A stretch of 64,000 nucleotides of DNA from Bos javanicus (GCF_032452875.1 NC_083883.1:55364698-55428697), one strand, 5' to 3'. Positions 1 to 11,674 are shown, counted from the stretch's first letter. The notes: generated by a model not told the origin, from the letters alone. Translations and numbers: made by a program.

Positions 1-1476
1 AAGAAGCTGAAGGTGATCAGTTCTGTGAAGATCTAGAAGACCTAGAACTAACATCAAAAAAAAAAAAAAAAGATATTCTATTCTTCATTGGGGATTGGAA
101 TGCAAAAGTAGGAAGTCAAGAGATACCTGTAGTAACAGAAAGTTTGGCCATGGAGAACAAAATGAAGCAGGGCAAAGGTTAACTGAATTCTGCTAAGAGA
201 ATGCACTGGTCATAGCAAACACCCTTTTTCAACAACACGAGATGACTTTACACTTGGACATCACCAAATGCTCAATACCAAAATCAAATTGATTACATTC
301 TATGTAGCCAAAGATAGTGAAGCTGTATACAATCAGCAAAGACAAAACCTGGAGCTGACTGTGGCTCAGATCTTCAACTTCTCATAGCAAAATTCTGGCT
401 TAAACTAAAGAAAGCAGGGAAAACCATTAGGTCAGCCAGGTATGATTTAAATCAAATCCCCTATGGATATGCAGTGGAGGTGATGAATAGATTCAAGGGA
501 TTAGATCTAGTAAAGTGTGCCTGAAGATCTATGGACAGAGGTCCATATTGTACAGGAGGCAGTGAAACAAATCATACCAAAGAAATAGAAAAGCAAGAAG
601 GCGAAGTGTTTATCTGAGGAGGCTTTACAAATAGCTGAAGAAAGAAGAGAAGTGAAAGGCTAGGGAGAAAGGGAAAGATAAATCCAACTGAATGCAGAAT
701 TCCAAAGAACAGCAAAGAGAGATAAGAAGGTCTTCTTCAATGAACAGTGCATAAAAATAGAGGGAAACAACGGAAGGGGAAAGACTAGATATCTCTTAGG
801 GAAAATCAGAAATATCAAGGGAATATTTCACCTAAAGATGGGCACAATAAAGGACAGAAGCGGTAAAGGTCTAGTAGACGCTGAAGAGATCAAGGAGAGA
901 TGGAAAGAATACATGGAAGAACTGTACAAAAAAGATCTTAACGACCTGCTCCCTTAAGGAAAGCTATAGCAAAACATAATACATTAAAAAGCAGAGACAC
1001 TGCTTTTCTGACAAAGGTCCATATAATCAAAACTATGGTTTTTCCAGTAGTCATGTATGGATGTGAGAGCTGGACCATAAATAAAGCTGAGCTCCAAAGA
1101 ATTGATGATTTCAGACTGTGGTGCTGGAGAAGACTCTTAAGAGTCTCTCGAACTGCAAGGAGATCAAACCAGTCAATCCAAAAGGAAATCAACCCTGAAT
1201 ATTCATTGGAACTACTGTCGCTGAAGCTGAATCTCCAAACTTTGGCCACCTGACGAAAAAGCCAACACACTGGAAAAGAGCCTGATGCTGGGAAAGATTG
1301 AAAGTAAAAGGAGAAGGGGGTGGTAGAGGATGGGATGGGTGGATAGCATCATCATTGGCTCACATGAATGTGAACCAATTCCAGGAGACAGTGGAGGAGA
1401 GAGGGAGTTCTCATGCTGCAGTCCATGGGGTCACAAAGAGTCAGACATGACTTAGTGACAGAACTACAACAACAAA
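1..1476 (+). mobile_element. BovB (RTE) LINE, decayed, internally deleted
   Basis: Matches the better preserved BovB at 48763-52484. It carries endonuclease-end and linker sequence to about 945, then jumps to the 3' part (from about 962, the GCAGAGACA / TTTTTCCAGTAGTCATG region) and ends near the typical CAGACATGACTTAGTGACAG terminus. The core reverse transcriptase, including the FIDYAKAFD and YADD motifs, is therefore missing. Many stops and frameshifts are present and no ORF exceeds about 110 codons. It is cut by the window edge on the left. A dead copy, older than the other BovBs here. Confidence 0.9.
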
Positions 1477-2045
1477 AGGTATCCCGCCTCACCTGTCAAG
1501 CTCCCTTTCATTGTTCAAGTAAATTGCCTACCCTGCAAGCATTCCCTAGCTTGGACAGTACATTACAAGACTTCTTCCTCCACCTCTCTAGATAACTCGT
1601 CTGACATACAGGTCACTATAGAGCAATAATTCTTTAAGTTTTGTTTTTTTCAGATCATGGATCTAGGCTTTCCCAGTTCAAACCAGTCAAAACCATAGAA
1701 CTTTCAAGTGGGCCTGCATAAATGTACAGTAGATGATTTTTTTTTTTTCAGAAGAAAGCCAAAAACTCCATCCACAGATCACACTAATGCCACCATCTTC
1801 TGAACAAGTATTCCATAAAAAAGCATGTAACTCAGATGCACCTGCACAAAGCTGTGATTTCCTCACCTTTTTTCCTGCCTTCAATCACCTTGCCCTGTCC
1901 CTTTGAGCTCCTTACACTCTGCACCCATAAATATCCCTACTCACCTGCCTTTGAAGTGATAGGGCTCAGACTTCTCATGTTTCCTCATGATTGCCTTGTA
2001 AATAACCCTTTTATCAGCTTCAAATTTCAGAATTTAGCATTTGGC
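1477..2045. other. Unassigned intergenic DNA
   Basis: No gene or recognisable repeat. There is a short T-run near 1739-1749. The small ORFs here show no family resemblance. Confidence 0.5.
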
Positions 2046-2167
2046 TTGCTGGACTTCCCTGGTAGCTCAGATGGTAAAGAATCCACCTGCAATGCAGGAG
2101 ACCCTCGTTCGATTCTTACAGAGTGAAGATCTGCTGGAGAAGGGATAGGCTACCCACTCCAGTATTC
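2046..2167 (+). mobile_element. Bov-tA SINE, partial
   Basis: tRNA-derived head with the usual GGTAGCTCAGATGGTAAAGA start and a box B-like GTTCGATTC, ending at CCCACTCCAGTATTCTTG. It breaks off where a second, more complete copy begins. Confidence 0.85.
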
Positions 2168-2365
2168 TTGGGCTTCCCTGGTGGCTCAGCTGGTAAAGAA
2201 TCCACGTACAATGCAGGAGACCTGGGTTCAATCTCTGGGTTGGGAAGATCCCCTGGAGAAGGGAAAGGCTACCCACTCCAGTATTCTGGCCTGGGGGATT
2301 CCATGGACTTTATAGTCCATGGGGTCACAAAGAGTTAGACACAACTGAATGACTTTCACTTCACT
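2168..2365 (+). mobile_element. Bov-tA SINE, near full length
   Basis: Starts GGCTTCCCTGGTGGCTCAG, then the tRNA-like promoter region, the GAAGATCCCCTGGAGAAGG core and the BovB-related tail ending in CACAACTGAATGACTTTCAC. It lies directly after another partial Bov-tA. Confidence 0.9.
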
Positions 2366-2949
2366 TGCTGACCGCCATACTGAGTATGCTCCATTTTGTC
2401 TATTAACTTATGAACAACGAAAGAAATAAGCAGAGAGGTAAGAGACCCTCCAGACAGAATAAAGAATGTGCAGGAATGGTAAGGTTTTGGATCATATACA
2501 ACTCAGTGCCTTTTTAAAAAATCACTAACTGGAGATTGCTGAGGTATAAACTGAAAAAGAGAGTAATAGATCATGGAAGGCAGCAGTCAGTTTTCAATGA
2601 GGGTCTCTATTTCTAACAATTGCTTTACAAATATCTACCCAGGGAAAATTTTACCATGTGGGTCTCAAACCTGTATCCAGCTCCAGAAACTGAGGTTCAT
2701 ATTTGATTGTATAAACACATATTCCCAAAAGTTCTGTCACATCCCAGAGCCTACATTTCACCTTGCAATCCTGCACCTCCGCTGTATCAGCTTTCCATTT
2801 CCCATTCACATTGAGCTGATGTCTGAAATCATGGATTGGTTTACTTTCATGATGCATCTATTGCCTAGATTTTAGTTTACAAATGCCCAGAGGAAAGCTT
2901 TGACAGATGTATCCAACTAGGCAGATGTATAACAGTGGTACAGAAAGTG
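2366..2949. other. 3' flank of PRAME-like copy A
   Basis: No gene. This stretch aligns with the 3' flanks of the other PRAME-like copies, for example about 27905-28430 and 56880-57370. It marks the downstream edge of the duplicated unit. Confidence 0.6.
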
Positions 2950-3854
2950 CTCCTCAGAATAGAATGTTTTATTGCCCCAGAGAAGACATTGGGCTGGAGC
3001 TAAGCCAGATGGCCCTTGGAAATCCTAAATCCCGCATAATCTCAATGAGTTTATCCCAAAGCTGGGCCAGTCAGCACAGGTGGAGGGCTCCATGAGGGCT
3101 GTAACTCTCCTGAGAGGCAGGATAAAACTCCTCACTTTAGTTGATCAGCCCAGCGGTGTGACTCAGCAGTTTCTTCATTATGGCCATAGAGAGAACATTC
3201 CCACACAGACTGAAGGTCCTGAGCTGGGAACAGCAGCTCAGAACAGGCAGGATGGACTCAAGCTGGGACTCTGTGATCCCACACTGCTCTAAGTTCAGTT
3301 CCTAGAGGGTGGCTGCAACTTGCTCCGGAAGAACGTGGAGGATCTCAATACTAAAGTTGATCATGGTGACACCACTCAGATCCAGGCCTTTGAGCTGATG
3401 AATGTTTGGGTGCTGGGACAGATGGGTCAGGTCTGATTCTGTAAGCCAGCACTTAGTTATTGCCAAGTGGTCCAAGGGGGTCCTCAGGCATCTGGGGAGA
3501 GAACCAGCAATTAGATCTGAGAAACCAGGAAGGCAGCTGAGCTAAAGTTGTCAGATAGGTGATTGGCCCAAAGTCAAAGTCATACTAACAGCCTTCTGAA
3601 GGTCAGTACCCAGAATGACCAGTCTAATTTTAGCCTGACATTCCATCTCCACATCACCTGTAAACCATCTGCAGTTCTGTATGATCTCTGGCTTCTGCTC
3701 TAATTCCATCCTCTTAGAACCATGCATTTCTTAAATATTAACTAACTTACCTGGAGCAAAAGACAACATTTTAGGGACTAGTAATTTGAAATAAGTTCAT
3801 TGTGTTCAGAAACCTTGTGAGCACAGAGCTCTTCTCTCTGTCTCTCTCCCTCAC

Positions 3855-3985
3855 TTTTTCTTTTTTTTTCTGGCTGTACCACATATGAAGTTTATGCAAT
3901 CTTACTTCCCCCGTGAGGGATCAAACCTGGACATTGAACCTTGAAAGAATAGAGTCCTAACCGTGGACAACCAGGAAATTTCCAA
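3855..3985 (-). mobile_element. CHR-2-type SINE fragment
   Basis: Antisense copy with TTTCTGGCTGTACCACA, GGGATCAAACCTGG and a degraded end resembling AACCACTGGACCACCAGGGA. It lies in the intron of copy A. Confidence 0.7.
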
Positions 3986-4149
3986 GAAATTCTCTTAAAA
4001 TTGCTCAGGTCTGAGGTGATTTCCCTTCTTTAATGCTCTCTTCACTTACCTGTTTTCCTAAGTCATCTGACATAAGATTTCCCTTCTTAAGGAAGAACTC
4101 ATGTCCACCCTCACTGGATCAAAACCACCCCATGCTTAGCTTTCTAATA

Positions 4150-4368
4150 TGGCAGTGGTTTAGTTGCTAAGTCGTGTCCAACTCTTGCAACCCCATGGAC
4201 TGTAACCTGCCAGGCTCCTCTGTCCATGGGATTCTCCAGGTAAGAATACTGGAGTGGGTTGCCATTTCCTTTTCCAGGGGATCTTCCCGACCCAGGGATT
4301 AAACCTAGGTCTCCTGCATTGCAGGCTGATTCTTTACCTACTGGGCTATGAGGGAAAACCTAGTATGG
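4150..4368 (-). mobile_element. Bov-tA SINE
   Basis: Antisense copy: GTCGTGTCCAACTCTTGCA, CCATGGACTGTAACCTGCC and ATTCTTTACCTACTGGGCT. It lies in the intron of copy A. Confidence 0.9.
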
Positions 4369-4615
4369 TGTCCCTGCTTGTTCTTCTACCTTAATTTCAG
4401 AGGTGAGGTGATACCACAGCTCAGGAGAAAGCAGCTAGGGACCCTGTGTACCTGGTATGCCAGTGATGTGTTCACTGTTACCCAGCCAGCGGTCCACACT
4501 CACTGAGCATCTGGTCCAGGCAGCCTTCAAGGAAGGAGAGTCCAGATAGAGATACTGGAGATGTCGCAGCTTGAGAAACTCAGAGGTAAATTGGACAACT
4601 TGCTGCTGCTACTCC

Positions 4616-5258
4616 TGCACTTTGGGCTCTTTGGGAACTTGGAGCCAGAGAAGATATAAACCTGGCTCAGTCCCAAATAACCCTGTCATCCAAAGGCAAG
4701 TGCTACCAGGAAAGGTTTTCTTTAAGTTTCTTTTTCTTTTCTCACTGAGGACACTTTGCAGATGACAAATTTTCCCAGCCATATTTCAGGGGTCTTAGAA
4801 GTCAAATAAACCATAATTTCAAAGGACGCTTTTCAAGTATATTTAGATCACTACTGTTTCCTCAGACCTAGCTAAGTTCCACACAGATTCTGATCAAGGT
4901 GACACCTTAGGCACAGAAATAAAATTCTTGTTTTCTCTTCATAAATAACAACAACTTTTCTACACTAAATACATAAGTTCTTATTGGTGTTTAATGTTCT
5001 ACCACATTCAGGGGTGACTCCTACTTTGGGATACATCATATAAAGATTTCTTTGAAATTTAAGGTCATGCATAAAGGGAGACCATTTATTCTATAAGAAT
5101 TTTCCATGCATCTCACCCACCCGTTATTTGATACCTGAACAATTTTATACACCTGTGGCCACCAAAGTGAAGATACTCTGAAGAAGCTCTACAGTAAAAA
5201 TTAAACACAACAATCTTATTTAACTATGCTTCAATAATTAAAAAAAAAAAACAACTTG
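4616..5258. other. Distal 5' flank of the PRAME-like unit (copy A)
   Basis: No gene. It aligns with about 45600-46060 and 63360-64000, which lie one to two kilobases upstream of exon 1 in copies D and E. Its position right next to the exon 3 fragment shows a large deletion in copy A. Confidence 0.65.
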
Positions 5259-5570
5259 GGGCTTCTGTGGTGGTCCAGTGGTTAAGAATAATCTTACAAT
5301 GCAGGGATACTGGTTCAATCCCTGGCCCAGGAAGATCTGGCCTGCCACAGGGCAACAGCTACTGAATCTGCACTCTGGAGCCTTTGAGTTCCAACTCCTG
5401 AGCCCGTGGGCAACAACAACTTAAACCTGTGCACCCTAGAGCCTGTGCTCCTAAACAAGAGTAGTCCCCACAGTGAGAAGCCCAATCAGCACAACTAAGA
5501 GCAGGCCCTGTTCGCCACAACTAGGGAAAGCCCACGCAGCAGTGAAGACCTAGCACAGCCAAAAATAGGA
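5259..5570 (+). mobile_element. CHR-2 SINE
   Basis: Starts GGCTTCTGTGGTGGTCCAGT, followed by GGTTCAATCCCTGGCCCAGG, the middle with CTCCTGAGCCCGTGGGCAAC, and the end GCCCACGCAGCAGTGAAGAC. Near full length. Confidence 0.85.
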
Positions 5571-5624
5571 ATCAGTCAATCAACCAGAAAAGAATTCTCT
5601 GAAGAAAACTCGTGGGCTAATATG

Positions 5625-5870
5625 AGAAACTCCAACAGTGGCCGGACTCCAAGTTGGTCATTCTCAGGTATGTGGGAATCTGAGGGATATTCAGAACCTT
5701 TCCTGAGTAGTCATCAGTTGTGGAAGTTGTGCCAAAGAAAATTATAGACAGACACAGCTTTAAGTCTGAAGGCAAATTTTATTCAGCCCCATGACAATAG
5801 TGGGCCAAATGGGGTTCTTTTGACATTCCAAATTTGATAGTTTTGCACACACAGTTAGGAAAAGCCAACT
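5625..5870. repeat. Low-copy repeat block, short copy
   Basis: Shares GTGGCC[G/A]GACTCCAAGT and the following 200 bp with blocks at 35030-35600 and 46745-47310. It contains TTTTATTC (AATAAA on the minus strand), so an LTR origin is possible but I cannot name it. Confidence 0.5.
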
Positions 5871-6459
5871 TGATAAAATACTTTTTCCAGAATTCTAACC
5901 TTAAAGAAACAAAAGTCCTTTTAGGAGTAACTTGCATTTATCTCCCTATTTCTTTGAGATGTAATTGTTCTACCTGATCTTAGGTGGTTTATTTCCCCTA
6001 TTGATATCTTGCTCACTGCCGTTAGGAAGGTACACATATGTTGCACATCTGACAATCAGTCAAATAGACTGGGATTCCGAGCAGCCTTTGAAAGTGCCAA
6101 CTTTCAAAGACCTTTGTCACCTCAATCTTTGTTTCACCAACTTGTATAAAAAGGACTTTTTACTTTCTTAGACCATTTTGTGGGAGGGAGCTTTCTAGAG
6201 CTTATGAAGGGTACATCATTTGCACTGTCTTGTGGAATGCCTGTTGCATCTTTATCGGTGTAAATTGTTATTAAAATGCTACTCATCAATAAATCCTTAA
6301 ATTGGAGAAAATTCTAAATTGGAAAACTTTAGAGAATTTTTTAAATTTTACTTTTGAGAATATGCATTTTACTTTTGTACAAATGATATTGTGTTTCAAG
6401 ATTCCATTAGTTGCAAAGAATATGATCTCACTTTCTTTTAAAATTGTATTTTAATTTGG
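5871..6459. other. Unassigned AT-rich DNA
   Basis: No gene found. The last hundred bases grade into an old L1 3' end. Confidence 0.5.
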
Positions 6460-7005
6460 AGAATAATTTCTTTTTTTTTGGTGTTTCTGCATTTTCTTTT
6501 CTTAATTTTTTAAATTTAAATTTATTTATTTTAATTGGAGGCTAATTACTTTACAATATTGTATCGGTTTTGCCATACATCAACATGAATCTGCCATGGG
6601 TGTACACGTGTTCCCCATCCTGAACCCCCCTCCCACCTCTCTCCCCATACCATCCCTCTGGGTTATGCCAGTGCACCAGCCCAAGAATCCTGTATTCTGC
6701 ATCGAACCTGGACTGGTGATTCGTTTCTTATATGATATTATACATGTTTCAATGCCATTCTCCCAAATCATCCCACCCTCTCCCTCTCCCACAGAGTCCA
6801 AAAGACTGTTCTATACCTCTGTGTCTCTTTTGCTGTCTCACATACAGGGTTATAATGATAACCCTGTATGTTAGAATAATTTCTTTACAATGTTGTGGTT
6901 TCTGTACAGCAACATGAATCAGCCACAAACATACATATATTCCCTCCCTCTTGAACCTACCTCCCACCCCTAGAGAACTTTTATTAAAAGCCACTTTGGG
7001 ACATA
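6440..7005 (-). mobile_element. Older L1 3' end holding a younger L1 3' end
   Basis: The outer element is an old L1 3' UTR in antisense (ACAATGTTGTGGTTTCTGTA, CAACATGAATCAGCCACA). It is interrupted by a younger, 5'-truncated L1 3' end at about 6474-6872 (ATCGGTTTTGCCATACATCA, CCAAGAATCCTGTATTCTGC). The 14-base duplication AGAATAATTTCTTT flanks the younger insert (6460-6473 and 6873-6886). At its truncated end lies the perfect inverted repeat TACAGGGTTA / TAACCCTGTA with a 6-base loop. Confidence 0.85.
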
Positions 7006-8235
7006 TATTTAAAAAAAAAAAATAGAAAGTGGAGATAAATGCATCCATGTAATAACTAACCTTTGTACCTTCTTTTAAAACAAATGAACAAATCAAAAAC
7101 TGGTTTGGAAAGCATTATTTATGCCACCAACTTCAGCTCAATGGTACTTACACATGCTAATAATAAACTTTGCTTTCCACAAAACTTTTCTTTTTACCTG
7201 CAACAAATTCATAACCTATGCCTTTGTAAACGAAGATGAAGCATTTATCTTTTTCTTTCTACCTGATTCCTGCAGAATTTGGCTTCTCCAGCAGGCTCCT
7301 CTGTGAACTTGATGAATTACTGCCACCAGACGACGACTCATTTCACTAGTCATTCTTTAATTTGTCCTAACTTGTTTTCAATTTATTTATGTCTTGTGTC
7401 TCTCCTCACTGTGTTACATCTCCTCACATTACACTAATGAATTTATAAATGTAGTGAGCTATATATCTTATAGCCCATCTAGTGTATAAAATTAGTGTCT
7501 CCTGCAATACCCAATGGAAACCCCGGCTTCAGACATAGCTAAATATCTTAAGGCCATCAGTTGTATCTACAACCATATAGAGAATATAATAGTGCAACTC
7601 TAGATATGAGAAGCGGGAACAAGGGGAAATATTTTCTGCATCATAATAGACTAGTAAAACAGGAGACCCAGAGTTTTAATAAATATGTTATAATGGATCT
7701 GCAGCTGATTGAAGCAGATAGTGGGGAGCTGCGGAAACAGATGGATAAGTATAAGTTATATGTTGTGTATTACAGCTATTTTATTATACAACCTGATATG
7801 CTAATGTTAAAACATGCTATACTAATCTTCCTCAATAAGGAAGACCAATAAGTGTTATGGAAATAAAATGAAACTTTTACTGACATGAACTAGCATTCAA
7901 AAGATATACTTTTGAAATGTAGTATAAATGTAATAAAACCATGTTTCATGCCTGTATGATTTTAGAATTTTTCTCATAGGAACATGCATATCAGTTCCCA
8001 CCCATGACAGAGATGTGTTGTTGAGGACCACTGAGTATGTTTCCTTTGTTGTTTGTATTAACCCACAGAACTAAGTAAAGAAAGTGAAAGGGAAAATATA
8101 ACTAGGGAATGATGGAGTTTCAGATCATGGTCAACAAAGTGCTTCCCTCACCACCATCAGTAACTAGAGATCCATGAGATGTAAACACAGAAATCAGAAT
8201 AATACCATGGTCAGCATTTATTCATTGAAGGTCTC
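7006..8235. other. 3' flank of copy B
   Basis: No gene. From about 7850 it aligns with the 3' flanks of C (about 27540), D (about 38270) and E (about 56540). The part before that is unassigned. Short ORFs here are not conserved between copies. Confidence 0.55.
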
Positions 8236-8241
8236 TTTATT
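8236..8241 (-). other. Polyadenylation signal of copy B
   Basis: AATAAA on the minus strand about 320 bases after the stop codon of copy B. The same element is present in copy D (38899-38904). In C and E this spot received an L1 fragment. Confidence 0.6.
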
Positions 8242-8559
8242 TCTGATCATTTCTACAATTGTGCATACAGAAATAACTCAAACATGTGTGTCTCAAACTG
8301 AACCTCCAGAAACTTAGGTTCATATTTGACTCCATAAACATGTCTCTAAATAAATCCCAAACTCCCCAAGTCAACATATGCTTCTAGAATCCTGCACCCT
8401 TGCTGGATCACGTTTGCTTTTCTCAATGACACTGAGCTGGTATCAGAAATCATGGGTGTATTTTCCCTTCATAATATACCTATCTACTAGATTTCAGTTT
8501 CCAAGTGTCCAGAAGAAAGCTTATGATAGAGGCAACCAGCTAGGCAAGGTATTACAGTA

Positions 8560-11500
8560 TTATGCATTGGGACTCAGATGATCACACACGTCCTCACCAC
8601 AGTGAGGACAGGGGCTGGGGCTAATCCAAATCTTCCTGGGATGTCCTAAGTCTGTAAGGAGCTGCCAAAGCTCAGCTTTTAGTTGGGCAAGTCTCTCCTG
8701 GTTAAGAATACCCAGAGAGCTGTAACTCTCCCGAGGGGCAGGATAAAACTCTAGACGTAAAGCAGACAACCCATCAGTGTGACGCAGGAGACTCTGCAGG
8801 ACAGCCATGGAGATGAGGTTTCCACATATGCTGAAGACCCTGAGCTGGGAGCAGCAGCTTAGGGCAGGCACAAGAGCCGTGAGGAGGGAGTCCGTGATCC
8901 CACACAGGTTTAAGTTCAGCTCTTCAAGAGTACCCGCAACTTTCTCTAGCAGGCCTTGGATGAGCTTGGGACAAAAGTTGGTCAGGGTAACACCACTCAG
9001 ATTCAGGCCCTTTAGCTGACACATTTTCGGACTCTGGGACAGATGGGTCAAGTCTAATTCTGTAAGCAGGCAGTTGGTTATTGAGATGTTGTACAAAGGG
9101 ATCTTCAGGCATCTGGAGGAAAAAGATAAAAAACAAGTAATTAGTTCTGGGAAACCAGAGTGATAAGTGACCTCCACTTGAGAGGTAAATGACTGGCCTG
9201 AAACCAAGTTGTTGTTACCATCTGATAAAATTCAATATCCAGAATGCCCAGACTCATTCCAGGCTGAGTCCTGCAATTTTCATGTGTGACTAGATCAAGC
9301 TAAAAGAATCTTGAAAAAAAAAAAGAACCTTGAAAGCTCTTTTTCCCTCATCTATCAAGCAGAGTACAACATACTCCACTTCCTTAGGAAGATGAATGAA
9401 GATAATGGAATGCACTAGAATATGCTCAGTAGAGAGCCTGAGACAGAGTCTCCAAGTGTGGACACTACTTAATTTTAGTACTGGGAGATGAGATAAACAT
9501 GTTTTAATTCAGATCCCTTCAGTCCATGCTTGGGCTCCAGATGCCTGTATCTCTGGCCAGGTGAGGCACTTGGAGGACGTGTGTAAACAATAAGACCCCA
9601 CACCATGCCCTGGGGCTGCCAGACTTCAGCAACTCTCATCCGGGCATCATCTACAAACTTTCTATCATTGTTCACTCTCCTTTTGTCTCTGCTTCATTAC
9701 TTTTAAAGTCCCAATCTGTAAAGATGGTCTTGGGTTGCATATAATGTAACTAAATAATATACAGGAAATGCATGATTCTGTAGATGATAGTAATGAAGCA
9801 GAGACAAAAGGAGAGTGAACAGGATAGAAGGTATGTAGATGATGCCCAGATGGGAGTCGCTGAAGATTGGCAACCCCAGGGCATGGTGTGGGGTCTTACT
9901 GTTTCTACACATCTTCCAAGTGCCTCACCCGGCCAGAGATTTAGGCATTTGGAACCCAAGCATGGACTGAAGGGATGTGAATTAAAACATGTTTATCTCA
10001 TCTCCCAGTACTAAAATCAAGTAGTGTCCACACTTGATGGAGACTCTGTCTCAGGCTCTCTACTGAGCATATTCTAGTGCATTCCATTATCTTCATTCAT
10101 CCTCCTAAGGAAGTGGAGTATGTTGTACTCTGCTTGACAGATGAGGAAAAAGAGCTTTCAAGGTTCTTTTAGCTTGATCTAGGTTTTTCCTTGTCAATGC
10201 CATCTTCATAACCTGTCATCGAACAGAGATATCTCTTCCCAAAGAAGAAATCACATACATGCCCGCACTACACCTATGCCTCCTAATTTGTAGCTTCCTA
10301 ACCTGATGTCTCTTTCCAGAACTTCTATACCAGCTTTCTCACACCTTGATTGCTCCACTTATGTGCTACCACACTTCACAGTACAGCACCAAATGATACA
10401 ATGCGCTTGATACTTTACTATTGTGTTCACTGTTGTTCAACCAGGGCTGGTCCCCTCACCTGAGCATCTGGTTCAGGCGGCCTTCAAGGAAAGATGGACC
10501 TTCCATACGGAGATAGCGGAGGTACTGCAGTCTGAGGATCTGAGAAGTAAATTGCAGAAGAGCCTGATGGTCCTGTTCCTCAGCAGCAGACCCATGAATG
10601 GGGGAGAGAAGGAGTTTCTGAACATTTCTCATCTTGCCCAGGAGAGGAGCAAACTTGGCCAGGGAGGACAGCTTCTGGGTGAAATTCAAGTCCACCTCCT
10701 GGATACAGTCCAACTTCACTATTCGGAAAACTTTCTTAATAGTTTCCCTGGACCTTGAAACAATCTTCATCTTCTTACAGCACAAGTGTATGGAGCCTTT
10801 CCGCTGCTCCACCCACGTGAAGAGGTAGGTGATACATTTGCCCCAGGTATTTTCCTTGAGACAAAGATCTACGTACATCTCCAAGGGAGCCAAGGAGTGC
10901 TTTGTCCTTGGCATGTCCTTAGCCACTGATGCCATAAGTGAACTTGAGGTCACATGGTACTTGTCTCCAGACCACATGTTCCAGAAGTCCTGGCCAGTAT
11001 TTCTCAAGTCCAGCACCCGCAGTTTGCACTTCCTATGGGGAAACAGAAGATCGGGTGAGAGTCTTTAAAATGTACACTGAATGAAACTACAGCCTCAGAA
11101 TTTAGGCAACATTCTAACTTCCCATCTTTGCTTTGACTTCACATTCCTGATATCACCTTCTGTCTTTTCTCTTTCCTCTCTTGCTCACTTTCCTCCAGTC
11201 CTTTTCGTCTTCCATCCTTCCTAGTACACTTTTGCAAGGTATTTCCCAATGTGATCTCAGCAGTGCTCAAGGCTTCTGAGCTTTTTCAGAAGTCTCTGGT
11301 CTGCCCTTTGGTCATTCACTCTCCCTGACACCGGCAGTCCCTTCCAGGACACCCAAGACCCTGCCAGGCTATCTGGATCAGACTCACCTGGGCTGAACCT
11401 TCTGGGCCAGCAGGACATCAAGTCCATCCAGCACTGCTTCTAAGGTTTCTTGGTGAGGCTTCTTCATCAGCCCCCCTAGAGGCAGGCGGGCAAAGGGCCA

Positions 11501-11674
11501 GGTTTGCACCATGGCCATCATGGTCTCACTGCGTCTGAGAGAGAAGGCGGCCATGAATAGTGTTGGGTAGAGCTCCATGGGCAGATACTCCAAAGACCAG
11601 ATGGCCAAGGCCTCATCTCTCAACAGGCTCATTGCTGCCAAGTTCACAAGTCTGGGTGGGTTGTGAGCACTCAT
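8560..11674 (-). CDS. PRAME family member-like protein, intact copy B
   Basis: Coding exons are 11674-11388, 11032-10460 and 9112-8560: 1413 nt, about 470 residues plus stop. Both introns have GT donors and AG acceptors, and each split codon joins to Arg in phase (QP-R-KCKLRVLDL and MLR-CLKIP). PRAME proteins are usually 470-510 residues. The start is MSAHNPPRLVNLAAMSLL, matching the family's MSxQTPPRLLxLA start; an upstream ATG in frame lies before the exon 2 acceptor (exon start 11698) and is not used. The N-terminal part carries the LVNLAAMSLLRDEAL segment that in human PRAME includes the Elongin-binding BC-box. Next come KCKLRVLDLRN and ESPSFLEG-type segments, then C-terminal leucine-rich repeats (LKGLNLSGVTLTNF, LEELNLNLCGITD, LRVFSICGN) and the ending PCPHCGEDVCDH. 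In the family these proteins act as CUL2 substrate receptors and transcriptional co-regulators in germ cells; that role is inferred here. It is the only open copy of five. Weak point: its first-exon donor is not conserved. Confidence 0.88.
9290..10182. repeat. Large inverted repeat in intron of copy B
   Basis: Left arm 9290-9701 and right arm 9789-10182 are reverse complements at high identity over about 400 bp, separated by 87 bp. Outer ends CTAGATCAAGC (9290-9300) and GCTTGATCTAG (10172-10182) match exactly, and so do inner ends GCTTCATTACT and AGTAATGAAGC. Copies D (about 39954-40330) and E (about 59195-59580) have only one arm, in the left-arm orientation, so the right arm is an inverted duplication specific to B. 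The transcribed intron could fold into a long double-stranded hairpin. Two mirrored short ORFs here are artefacts of the symmetry. Confidence 0.92.

Larger units (their letters stand above)
2950..4615 (-). pseudogene. PRAME-like pseudogene, copy A
   Basis: The last exon starts at 3491 after a good acceptor (CCCCAG) and runs to about 2950. It translates as LRR sequence (LSQHPNIHQLKGLDLSGVT) until an in-frame TAG (plus 3302-3304) where intact relatives have Gln. Further stops follow toward the C-terminus. A fragment of the preceding exon (about 4505-4615) encodes the conserved ESPSFLEG-like end. Its donor has lost one G, which shifts the frame. The rest of that exon, exon 2 and the promoter are missing: the sequence jumps near 4616 to DNA that in copies B, D and E lies far upstream of exon 1. 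The intron contains a CHR-2 SINE and a Bov-tA SINE. Non-functional. Confidence 0.88.

Noticed and set aside
2054..2130. Possible tRNA gene
   Set aside because: The tRNA-like boxes belong to Bov-tA SINEs; no cloverleaf with a full acceptor stem can be drawn.
9475..10014. Two near-identical small ORFs facing each other (9675-9475 minus, 9784-10014 plus)
   Set aside because: They are the same DNA read on opposite arms of the intronic inverted repeat; D and E do not keep the frame.
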